From the NCBI RefSeq assembly GCF_042666435.1, contig NZ_JBHTDC010000001.1, positions 620,001 to 684,000 of the forward strand: 64,000 bases of DNA. Direction: 5' to 3'. A program made the translations under genes and the position numbers. Source of the stretch: Allosphingosinicella sp042666435 (GTDB taxonomy: Bacteria > Pseudomonadota > Alphaproteobacteria > Sphingomonadales > Sphingomonadaceae). Shown here in pieces: positions 58,054 through 64,000 of the stretch. The notes under the pieces are model-generated. The model searched no databases, had not been told where the DNA came from, and saw nothing but the letters and a program-made list of their open reading frames with translations. Every line of letters begins with the position of its first letter. The stretch's first letter is position 1.

Positions 58054-58092
58054 TTGCCGAATATCGATATGTGTAATATCGTTTATCGATAA
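58054..58092 (+). promoter_or_regulatory. Twin palindromes in the DUF2975/HTH promoter
   Basis: ATATCGATAT (58061-58070) and TTATCGATAA (58083-58092) are perfect palindromes with centres 22 bases apart, two helix turns. They overlap a possible TTGCCG -35 (58054-58059) and TAATAT -10 (58074-58079), although the 14-base spacing is short. The HTH protein of the same operon is the natural candidate to bind them. Confidence 0.5.
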
Positions 58093-58110
58093 TATATGGA
58101 GTCAGGTTCG

Positions 58111-58635
58111 ATGACACGAAGCTATTCCGCCGCCTTGCCGACCGCTTATGTGCTGCTGCGCATCCTGATCGTGCTGAACTGGCTGTCCGGCGCGGCCATA
58201 TTCGTGCTGCTGATCGCCACCATCGTCGCGGAGGAGTGGACGATGACCGCGCTCGGCATCCCGCCGACCTCCGCGCTCCGCCCCCTGCTAATGGGGCTGC
58301 GCGCCATCGCCGCGCTCGGCCTGGTCGCCATTCCGCTCAACCATATCGTCCTCAAGCGGCTGCTCGCGATCGTCGAAACGGTGCGCCGGGGCGATCCGTT
58401 CATCGCGGCCAATGCGGAGCGGCTACAGGCCATCGCCTGGGTCCTGCTCGCGCTTCAGCTGCTCAGCCTCGTCATCGGCGGCATCGGCAAGGCGCTATCG
58501 ACCCCGGCCTATCCGCTTCACCTCGACGCCGGCTTTTCGACCAGCGGCTGGCTCGCCGTGATCCTCACCTTCGTGCTGGCCCGCGTGTTCGCGGAAGGCA
58601 CGCTGATGCGCGAAGAGCTCGAAGGGACGGTGTGA
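58111..58635 (+). CDS. DUF2975 membrane protein
   Basis: A 174-residue protein with four membrane helices (YVLLRILIVLNWLSGAAIFV, LRAIAALGLVAIPLNHIVL, LQAIAWVLLALQLLSLVIGG, GWLAVILTFVLARVFAEGTL), the usual layout of DUF2975. The VETVRRGDPFIAANAERLQA segment is typical. Such genes are commonly paired with a small HTH regulator, as here. The ATG at 58111 follows GGAGTCAGG. The function is unknown. Confidence 0.88.
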   Translation: MTRSYSAALPTAYVLLRILIVLNWLSGAAIFVLLIATIVAEEWTMTALGIPPTSALRPLLMGLRAIAALGLVAIPLNHIVLKRLLAIVETVRRGDPFIAANAERLQAIAWVLLALQLLSLVIGGIGKALSTPAYPLHLDAGFSTSGWLAVILTFVLARVFAEGTLMREELEGTV

Positions 58636-58636
58636 C

Positions 58637-58894
58637 ATGGCGATCGCCGTCAAGCTCGACGATTTGCTCCACGACCGGCGGATGACGCTGACCGAGCTCG
58701 CCGAGCGGGTCGGCATCACGATCGTCAACCTTTCGATCCTGAAGACCGGCAAGGCGCGCGCGATCCGCTTTTCGACGCTCGAGGCGATCTGCGCCGCTTT
58801 GTCGTGTCAGCCCGGCGACATCCTAGAGTTCCTGCCAGAGGCGGCGGAGGACGACCAATCCGCGGCGAGTGAATCACGGAGCGAGCAAGCATGA
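58637..58894 (+). CDS. Small Cro/C1-type helix-turn-helix regulator
   Basis: An 85-residue DNA-binding protein (KLDDLLHDRRMTLTELAERV, GITIVNLSILKTGKARAIRF, CQPGDILEF) of the YozG-like group that accompanies DUF2975 genes. It starts one base after the DUF2975 stop codon and its end overlaps the next gene (ATGA), so the three genes are one operon. It probably controls its own operon through the twin palindromes upstream. Confidence 0.88.
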   Translation: MAIAVKLDDLLHDRRMTLTELAERVGITIVNLSILKTGKARAIRFSTLEAICAALSCQPGDILEFLPEAAEDDQSAASESRSEQA

Positions 58895-59307
58895 CCGAAG
58901 TGTCGAACCTCCGGCTCTGGGTGCTGCGAGCCGCCTATCTTTTCGTCGCCGTCGGTCTGTTCCTGTTCATCTGGCCCGCCATCCTCAGCCACTCGAGCGA
59001 CTGGCCGCTGATGAACTCCGTGGTCAGCGCCATGCTGGGCGCGGTGTCGATCCTGGCGCTGGTCGGCGTGCGATATCCGCTGCGGATGCTGCCGGTCCTG
59101 CTCTTCGAGGTGCTCTGGAAATCGATCTGGATGATCGCCGTGGCGGTGCCGCTCTGGACGGCCGGCGCCATGGACGCGGAGCGGATGGCGACCGTGACGG
59201 ATATCATCCCCACCATCATCCTGCTGGTCGCCATTCCCTGGCCCTATGTCTGGGCGAAATATGTCCGCCGGTCCGCGGAAGGATGGCCGCCAGGGCGCCG
59301 CGCGTAG
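58891..59307 (+). CDS. Hypothetical four-helix membrane protein
   Basis: A 138-residue protein with four hydrophobic helices (LRAAYLFVAVGLFLFIWPAI, VVSAMLGAVSILALVGV, LLFEVLWKSIWMIAVAVPLW, IIPTIILLVAIPWPYVWAKY). The family is unknown to me. It overlaps the HTH gene by four bases (ATGA) and is the third gene of the DUF2975 operon. Confidence 0.75.
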   Translation: MTEVSNLRLWVLRAAYLFVAVGLFLFIWPAILSHSSDWPLMNSVVSAMLGAVSILALVGVRYPLRMLPVLLFEVLWKSIWMIAVAVPLWTAGAMDAERMATVTDIIPTIILLVAIPWPYVWAKYVRRSAEGWPPGRRA

Positions 59308-59432
59308 GCATGAACGAGGCGACCCGCGCGGATGCGCTTGTTCTCGAAGCGACGCGCCGCGACATGTGCTAAACGTGCCTCCCGCGCTGAAAGGCGCGGA
59401 CGAATGAGGATGCGTCCGGGGGGAGCACGTCG

Positions 59433-60635
59433 TTGGATAGACTTATAAAGATAGTCCGCTGGTCGGCCTTGATCGTCGGCGGCTTCGTGGCCGTCGTCTT
59501 CGCACTGTTGCTGCTGGGCGCCCATGTTTACGCGCTGCCATATCTTGCTCCTTACGGCTCGCTCATCCTCAACTGGTTCAGCCCGTGGTTTATCCTGCTG
59601 CCTGCATTGGCCGCCGCTTTCATCTGGATGGGCGGCCCCAAAGGCAGGCGCCGGCTGCGGAAGGGCCTGAGCCTGTTCGCGGTCGCGGTCGTGGTCGTCG
59701 GGGCGGTCGCGGTCGGCCGAATGGTTGCCGTGGCGGACGACAATGATGTGCCGGTCGACATGGTGCTTGCGCTGGCGAGCCATGCCCCGCTCCCGGCGCT
59801 GCCCGATCATGATCTCGTCTATTCCAGCCTCGATGGCGAACCCCTCGGCCTCCTTGTCTATGAACCGGATCGCGCCAAGCCGCGCTCCCCCGCGCCCGTG
59901 CTGATCTACGTCCATGGCGGCGGCTGGGTCGCCGGCGACAGGTTCGCGGGGGGCGAGAATATGCGCTGGTTCGCGCGGCGGGGATGGCTGACCATCTCGA
60001 TCGACTACCCGCTCTCTTCGCCCGACCGCCATTTGTGGGACAGCACGACGGAGCAGGTCGGCTGCGCGCTCGCCTGGGCCAAGGCGAACGTTGGGCGTCT
60101 CGGCGGCGATCCGGCGCGGATTTCGCTCATCGGCGATTCAGCGGGCGGCAACCTGGCGCTCAACGCCGGATACAGGGCCAATGAAGGCACATTGCGCTCG
60201 TCGTGCGGGGGCAGCGTGCCCCGGGTGGCCGCGGTCTCCACCATCTATCCCGCCGTCCACCTTGCGGATGTCTATCGCAACGATTTCCCGCAATTGGGCG
60301 ACATGGCGCGTGCCTATGCGAATGCCTATGTCGGCGGCTCGCCCGAGCGCTATCCGGATCGCTATGCCCGGATCGACCCGGCTTCCCATATCGGCCCCCG
60401 GGCGCCGCCCACGCTCGTGGTCGTCGGCGAAAACGATCATCTGCTGCCCCCGCGCCTCACCTATCGTTTCGCGGCGGAAGCCAGGCGAGGCGGCGTCGAT
60501 ATCCGGCTTATCCGGTTTCCTTATGGCCAGCATCTGTTCGATCAGGCCACGAACAGCATCGGCAACCAGCTCATTCTCGGCGCGACCCGGAATTTCCTCG
60601 AAGCGCAGGGGCAGGGTCCAGGGCGCGAGGAGTAA
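59433..60635 (+). CDS. Membrane-anchored alpha/beta hydrolase (esterase/lipase type)
   Basis: A 400-residue protein with three N-terminal membrane helices (WSALIVGGFVAVVFALLLLG, WFSPWFILLPALAAAFIWM, LSLFAVAVVVVGAVAVG) and then a hormone-sensitive-lipase-like hydrolase domain: oxyanion HGGGW, nucleophile GDSAGG, acid in VVGENDHLLP and histidine in PYGQHLFD. It probably acts on an ester substrate in the periplasm. The start is TTG at 59433, preceded by GGGGGAG; no better start is in frame. Confidence 0.85.
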   Translation: MDRLIKIVRWSALIVGGFVAVVFALLLLGAHVYALPYLAPYGSLILNWFSPWFILLPALAAAFIWMGGPKGRRRLRKGLSLFAVAVVVVGAVAVGRMVAVADDNDVPVDMVLALASHAPLPALPDHDLVYSSLDGEPLGLLVYEPDRAKPRSPAPVLIYVHGGGWVAGDRFAGGENMRWFARRGWLTISIDYPLSSPDRHLWDSTTEQVGCALAWAKANVGRLGGDPARISLIGDSAGGNLALNAGYRANEGTLRSSCGGSVPRVAAVSTIYPAVHLADVYRNDFPQLGDMARAYANAYVGGSPERYPDRYARIDPASHIGPRAPPTLVVVGENDHLLPPRLTYRFAAEARRGGVDIRLIRFPYGQHLFDQATNSIGNQLILGATRNFLEAQGQGPGREE

Positions 60636-60681
60636 GTCGGGCGGCGCTGTGGCCTGAAAGCGCCGCCGACGCTCCGGGCGC

Positions 60682-62604
60682 TCACCCCCTCGGGTGGAAA
60701 TAATCGTAGATGCCGCGCGCCATCGTCTTCGAGATGCCGGGGGCCTTCTCCAGATCCTCCAGCGCCGCGCCCTTCACCGCCCGCGCCGTGCCGAAGTGCA
60801 TCAGCAAAGCGCGCTTGCGGCTGGGGCCGATGCCGGGGACCTCGTCCAGCGGGTTGGCGGCGAAGCTCTTGGCGCGCTTCGTGCGGTGGGCGCCGATGGC
60901 GAAGCGGTGGGCTTCGTCGCGGAGCCGCTGGAGGTAGAAGAGGACGGGGTCGTTGGGCGGCAGCGTCGTCTCGCGCCCGCCGGGAAGGTGGAAGACCTCG
61001 CGGCCGGCATTGCGGTCTGGACCCTTGGAGATGGCGACGACCGGCACGTCGTGGACGCCGGCATCCTCCAGCACCTCGCAGACGGCGGAGAGCTGGCCCT
61101 TGCCGCCGTCGATCAGCAGCAGGCTCGGCCAGTCGCCTTTCGAGCGGTCCGGATCCTCCTTCTCCAGCCGGGCGAAGCGGCGGCTCAGCACCTCGCGCAT
61201 CATCGCGAAATCGTCGCCGGGCGCGGTCTCGGCGCGCTTGATGTTGAACTTGCGATAGGCGTTCTTGCGGAAGCCCTCGGGGCCCGCCACGATCATCGCG
61301 CCGACCGAATTGGTGCCCATGATGTGGCTGTTGTCATAGACTTCGATACGCTCAGGCGGGCCTTCCAGCTCGAACAGTTCGGCGAGCGCACGCAGGTTCC
61401 GGTGCTGGGTGCTGGTCTCGGCGAGGCGGCGGTCCAGCGCTTCCTCGGCGTTGCGCTTGGCCTGGCGGATCATGCGAATATGGGCGCCGCGCTGGGGGAC
61501 GCGGAGAATCACCCTGTGCCCCGCGCGCTCGCCCAGCGCCTCGCCGAGCAGGGCCGCCTCCGCCAGCGGGCGATCGAGCAGGATCTGTTTCGGCGGAGGC
61601 ACTTCTTCGTAGAATTGGGTGAGGAAGCTCGTCAGCACCTCGTCCTCGGGCACCTCGTTGGTGTGGGCGGGGAAGAAGCTGCGATGACCCCAATTGTTGC
61701 CGCCGCGGATGAAGAAGGCCTGGATGCACATCGCGCCTTCCTTGCAGGCGAGCGCGAAGATGTCGGCGTCGCCCAGCCCCTCGGCGTGAATGGTCTGCGT
61801 GCCCTGGATGAAGGTCAGCGCGCGCAGGCGGTCACGATAGACGGCCGCGAGCTCGTAATCCTGCCGCTCCGCCGCCACGCTCATCAGCCCGCCGAGCTTG
61901 GCCTGGACCTTGGTCGACTTGCCGCCGAGGAAATCCTTGGCGTCGCCGACCAGTTCGGCATAGCCGTCGGCGTCGATCCGGCCGACGCAGGGCGCGGAGC
62001 AGCGCTTGATCTGATAGAGCAGGCAGGGCCGCGAGCGGTTGGCGAAGAAGCTGTCGGAGCAGCTCCTGAGCAGGAACAGTTTCTGGAGCGCGTTGAGGGT
62101 GCGGGTGACCGAGCCGGCGCTGGCGAACGGGCCGTAATATTGGCCCTTCGCCCGGCGCGCGCCGCGATGCTTCTGGACGCGGGGGAAAGCGTGGTCCTCG
62201 CGCAGCAGGATGAAGGGGAAGCTTTTGTCGTCGCGCAGCAGCACGTTGTAGGGCGGCCGGTAGCGCTTGATGAGCTGCGCCTCGAGCAAGAGCGCCTCGG
62301 CCTCGGTGTTGGTGGTGACGATCAGCATGTCGCGGGTCTGCGCGACCATCCGCTGGAGCCGCTTGGTGAGGCGCGAGACCTGGGTGTAGTTGGTGACGCG
62401 GTTCCGGAGCGCCCGCGCCTTGCCGACATAGAGCACCTCGCCGCGCGCATCGAGCATCCGGTAGACGCCGGGCCGCGTCGGCAAGGTCCGCACGACGTTG
62501 CGGATCGCCGCCACGCCCGCCTCAAGATCGGGCTTGTCGGTCCCGCGCACCGTGTAGGTGGCATTTTCCTCGTTGAAGCGGTTCGGGGAGGTCGGGTCGG
62601 TCAC
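60682..62604 (-). CDS. uvrC: UvrABC excinuclease subunit C
   Basis: Nuclease that cuts on both sides of a DNA lesion in nucleotide excision repair; 640 residues. It has the N-terminal GIY-YIG nuclease (GVYRMLDARGEVLYVGKARA), the UVR domain (LMSVAAERQDYELAAVYRDR), the RNase-H-like endonuclease region (IEVYDNSHIMGTNSVGAMIV, LLIDGGKGQLSA) and tandem C-terminal helix-hairpin-helix motifs (DEVPGIGPSRKRALLMHFGT, KAPGISKTMARGIYDYF). The GTG start at 62604 has no strong ribosome site; the next in-frame Met is well inside. Confidence 0.96.
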   Translation of the reverse strand: MTDPTSPNRFNEENATYTVRGTDKPDLEAGVAAIRNVVRTLPTRPGVYRMLDARGEVLYVGKARALRNRVTNYTQVSRLTKRLQRMVAQTRDMLIVTTNTEAEALLLEAQLIKRYRPPYNVLLRDDKSFPFILLREDHAFPRVQKHRGARRAKGQYYGPFASAGSVTRTLNALQKLFLLRSCSDSFFANRSRPCLLYQIKRCSAPCVGRIDADGYAELVGDAKDFLGGKSTKVQAKLGGLMSVAAERQDYELAAVYRDRLRALTFIQGTQTIHAEGLGDADIFALACKEGAMCIQAFFIRGGNNWGHRSFFPAHTNEVPEDEVLTSFLTQFYEEVPPPKQILLDRPLAEAALLGEALGERAGHRVILRVPQRGAHIRMIRQAKRNAEEALDRRLAETSTQHRNLRALAELFELEGPPERIEVYDNSHIMGTNSVGAMIVAGPEGFRKNAYRKFNIKRAETAPGDDFAMMREVLSRRFARLEKEDPDRSKGDWPSLLLIDGGKGQLSAVCEVLEDAGVHDVPVVAISKGPDRNAGREVFHLPGGRETTLPPNDPVLFYLQRLRDEAHRFAIGAHRTKRAKSFAANPLDEVPGIGPSRKRALLMHFGTARAVKGAALEDLEKAPGISKTMARGIYDYFHPRG

Positions 62605-62660
62605 AAGGGGGATTTAGGAGCCGCCGCCGCCCAGCGCCACCCGTCGTCGTCGCGCCTCCA

Positions 62661-62793
62661 AAAGTCCTCCCCTTCGAGGGGAGGTGGCGCGCGCAGCGCG
62701 ACGGAGGGGTGTCAGCGTTCGGACTTATCCGGAGAGGCCGCACCCCTCCACCAGCCTATGGGTGGTCCCCCTCCCCTCGACGGGGAGGATTTG
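62661..62793. repeat. Left direct repeat flanking the DUF559 gene
   Basis: About 133 bp, itself palindromic: TCCTCCCCTTCGAGGGGAGG at the start and CCTCCCCTCGACGGGGAGGA at the end, with GACGGAGGGGTG and GCACCCCTCCA inside. The same orientation as the copy at 63206-63341. It provides the last 26 codons of the DUF559 gene. Confidence 0.88.
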
Positions 62794-63134
62794 GCATGTT
62801 GCACGATCCACTGAACAACCCCTTCGAGATTGCCCAACACCTCCGCCGCCGGGATCCGCAACATTCTGAACCGCCGCTCGACGAACCAGGCATCCCGCGC
62901 CTTGTCCCTTTCCGATCGGTCTCCGCGCTCGTGCGCTTGGCCATCGACCTCGATCACCAGCCTCGCCTCGTGGCAGAAGAAATCGGCCGCATAAGACCCG
63001 GCCGGGTGCTGCTTGCGAAACTTGAGCCCCTCGGGCCGCTTGCGCAGCTCGCACCAGGGCAGCACTTCCGGCAGGCTCATCTCCCGCCGCAGCCGCCGCG
63101 CCATCCGGATCGTGGACTGGGGACCGCTCAGCAT
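62712..63134 (-). CDS. DUF559 endonuclease-like protein (Vsr-fold)
   Basis: A 140-residue protein of the DUF559 family, related to Vsr and other PD-(D/E)XK-like nucleases. The core shows RRLRREMSLPEVLPWCELRK, FRKQHPAGSYAADFFCHEAR, LVIEVDGQAHERG and FRMLRIPAAEVLGNLEGVV; the Asp and Glu of ADFF and IEVDG are the likely metal ligands. Residues 115-140 (from SSPSRGGG onward) are encoded by the flanking repeat and are not part of the family. GGAGG lies six bases before the ATG at 63134. The cellular role is unknown. Confidence 0.88.
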   Translation of the reverse strand: MLSGPQSTIRMARRLRREMSLPEVLPWCELRKRPEGLKFRKQHPAGSYAADFFCHEARLVIEVDGQAHERGDRSERDKARDAWFVERRFRMLRIPAAEVLGNLEGVVQWIVQHAKSSPSRGGGPPIGWWRGAASPDKSER

Positions 63135-63205
63135 CAGGTTCCTCCCTTGGGAGGCACCCTCTCAAATCCGCGACTCAACGAGAAGGACCCGGGCGGCGTC
63201 GCCTG

Positions 63206-63341
63206 AAAATCCTCCCCGTCGAGGGGAGGTGGCGCGCGTAGCGTGACGGAGGGGTGCGACGGTCGGGATTATTTCGGGGAGGCCGCACCCCTCCACCAAG
63301 CTTCGCTTGGTCCCCCTCCCCCTTGAGGGGGAGGATTTTTG
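63206..63341. repeat. Right direct repeat flanking the DUF559 gene
   Basis: About 136 bp, similar along its length and in the same orientation as 62661-62793 (ATCCTCCCCGTCGAGGGGAG at the start, CCCCCTTGAGGGGGAGGATT at the end). It ends two bases before the atpF stop codon. Confidence 0.88.
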
Positions 63342-63343
63342 GG

Positions 63344-63970
63344 TTAGTGCGACCGCCCCAGCCCGGCGATGGTCTGGTCGACCATCGCCTTGTCGGCGGC
63401 GGCGTCGTGCCGGTCGGTGATCAGCGCGGCGGCGGCAGCGGCGGCGGCTGTCGCGGCCCTGGTGCGGACTTCCTGGATCGCGCTCCGTTCGGCGGCGGCG
63501 ATCTTGTCCTCGGCCATGCGGGCGCGGCGTTCGACGAGGGCGGCGCTGTCCGTCTTGGCCTGCTGGACGATGGCGTCGGCCTCGTGGCGGGCGCGTTCGA
63601 GCATCGTCGCCGCCTCGGCGCCGGCGGCGGCGGCCTTGGCTTCATATTCCGCCTTCAGCGCCTCGGCTTCGGCGCGGAGCTTGGCGGCCTCGTCCAATTG
63701 CTCGCGGATGCCGGCGATCTTCTTGTCGAGCGCCTTGCCGATCGCGGCCGGCACCTTCTTCCACAGCATGATCGCGATCACCGCGATCATCGCCAGGGCG
63801 ACCCAGGCGGTGGCGTCGAGGCCGAGCGCGGTCGGCTCGGGATGAGCTTCCACGTCCGCCTCGGTCAGCGCCGCGGTGCCTCCATGCTCCATTCCCTCCA
63901 GTTCGGTGGGGTTGGCAAGGTTCTGCTCCACCAGTGCGGTGTTGGGGTCGATGGTCCTGACGTCAGCCAT
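63344..63970 (-). CDS. atpF: ATP synthase F0 subunit b
   Basis: Peripheral-stalk subunit of F1F0 ATP synthase, 208 residues. A single membrane helix (WVALAMIAVIAIMLWKKVP, about residues 55-73) is followed by a long charged coiled coil (EQLDEAAKLRAEAEALKAEY...ARHEADAIVQQAKTDSAALV). The N-terminus before the helix is longer than usual (about 50 residues). The ATG at 63970 overlaps the end of the preceding gene by eight bases, which matches the b'-b pair of alphaproteobacteria. The gene ends directly at a repeat. Confidence 0.92.
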   Translation of the reverse strand: MADVRTIDPNTALVEQNLANPTELEGMEHGGTAALTEADVEAHPEPTALGLDATAWVALAMIAVIAIMLWKKVPAAIGKALDKKIAGIREQLDEAAKLRAEAEALKAEYEAKAAAAGAEAATMLERARHEADAIVQQAKTDSAALVERRARMAEDKIAAAERSAIQEVRTRAATAAAAAAAALITDRHDAAADKAMVDQTIAGLGRSH

Positions 63971-64000
63971 TGGCGAGCGCTGCCTTCACTGCTTTGGCCG
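63963..64000 (-). CDS. Tail of the preceding ATP synthase gene, probably subunit b'
   Basis: Only the last eleven codons and the stop are visible (AKAVKAALANG). The overlap with atpF and the usual alphaproteobacterial order atpB-atpE-b'-b make the b' subunit likely; the sequence itself is too short to prove it. Confidence 0.55.
   Translation of the reverse strand, partial: AKAVKAALANG

Noticed and set aside
60694..62814. A 706-codon open frame antisense to uvrC
   Set aside because: UvrC on the minus strand shows all family motifs; the antisense frame has none and runs into repeat DNA.

Overview
The window is about 64 kb of high-GC chromosomal DNA from an alphaproteobacterium, most likely a sphingomonad (Sphingomonadales). 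This is inferred from gene content and organisation: a GcrA cell-cycle regulator, paired ATP synthase b'/b subunits, a TonB-dependent receptor, a Ku/LigD end-joining pair, sphingomonad-type hypothetical proteins, and many short palindromic repeats between genes. No tRNA, rRNA, CRISPR array or intact transposase gene was found.

Left part (1-9.2 kb, mostly minus strand): queE (cut by the window edge) and queC of 7-deazaguanine synthesis; a small DUF3617 protein; hslO (Hsp33); argD; an ABC-2 permease; and an RTX calcium-binding protein bracketed by inverted short repeats. A TelA/XpaC-like pair on the plus strand leads into rpoB and rpoC (9.5-18.1 kb), which end at a strong intrinsic terminator.

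Middle part (18-25 kb): a lower-GC orphan gene with an acyl-carrier-like N-terminus; a histidine-rich TonB receptor divergent from a large zinc metalloprotease; and a class A beta-lactamase-like lipoprotein. From 25 to 34.7 kb lies a phenylacetate catabolism cluster: paaR, paaEDCBA (minus strand), an OmpA-like protein, a PcaF/PaaJ thiolase, paaG and paaZ. A 28-bp palindrome just upstream of paaA looks like the PaaR operator. PaaK, PaaF, PaaH and PaaI are not in the window.

From 34.8 to 40 kb: a 2-oxoacid dehydrogenase E2, a fused E1 alpha/beta and an aromatic aminotransferase form a minus-strand operon, divergent from an Lrp/AsnC regulator. Then come ku and ligD, an entericidin-like peptide, a DUF885 protein, gcrA, a double-PilZ protein, and a tightly overlapping plus-strand operon (parE, 2OG-Fe(II) oxygenase, beta-lactamase-like hydrolase, small membrane protein).

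Right part (51.8-64 kb): an orphan Pycsar-effector-like membrane protein; apaG, recO and two overlapping genes (FemAB-like acyltransferase, polysaccharide deacetylase-like); a TIR-domain gene with a damaged 5' end; a RibD-type reductase; a DUF2975/HTH pair with twin operators; an alpha/beta hydrolase; uvrC; a DUF559 nuclease between two direct repeats; and atpF with the tail of the b' subunit gene.

The most unusual signal is the repeat population. At least three copies lie in frame inside conserved genes: the same 34-codon element in paaD and in the E2 gene, and a 27-codon palindrome in the inter-domain linker of ligD. A further copy supplies the last 26 codons of the DUF559 nuclease gene. 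These repeats appear to be mobile and tolerated as peptide linkers.
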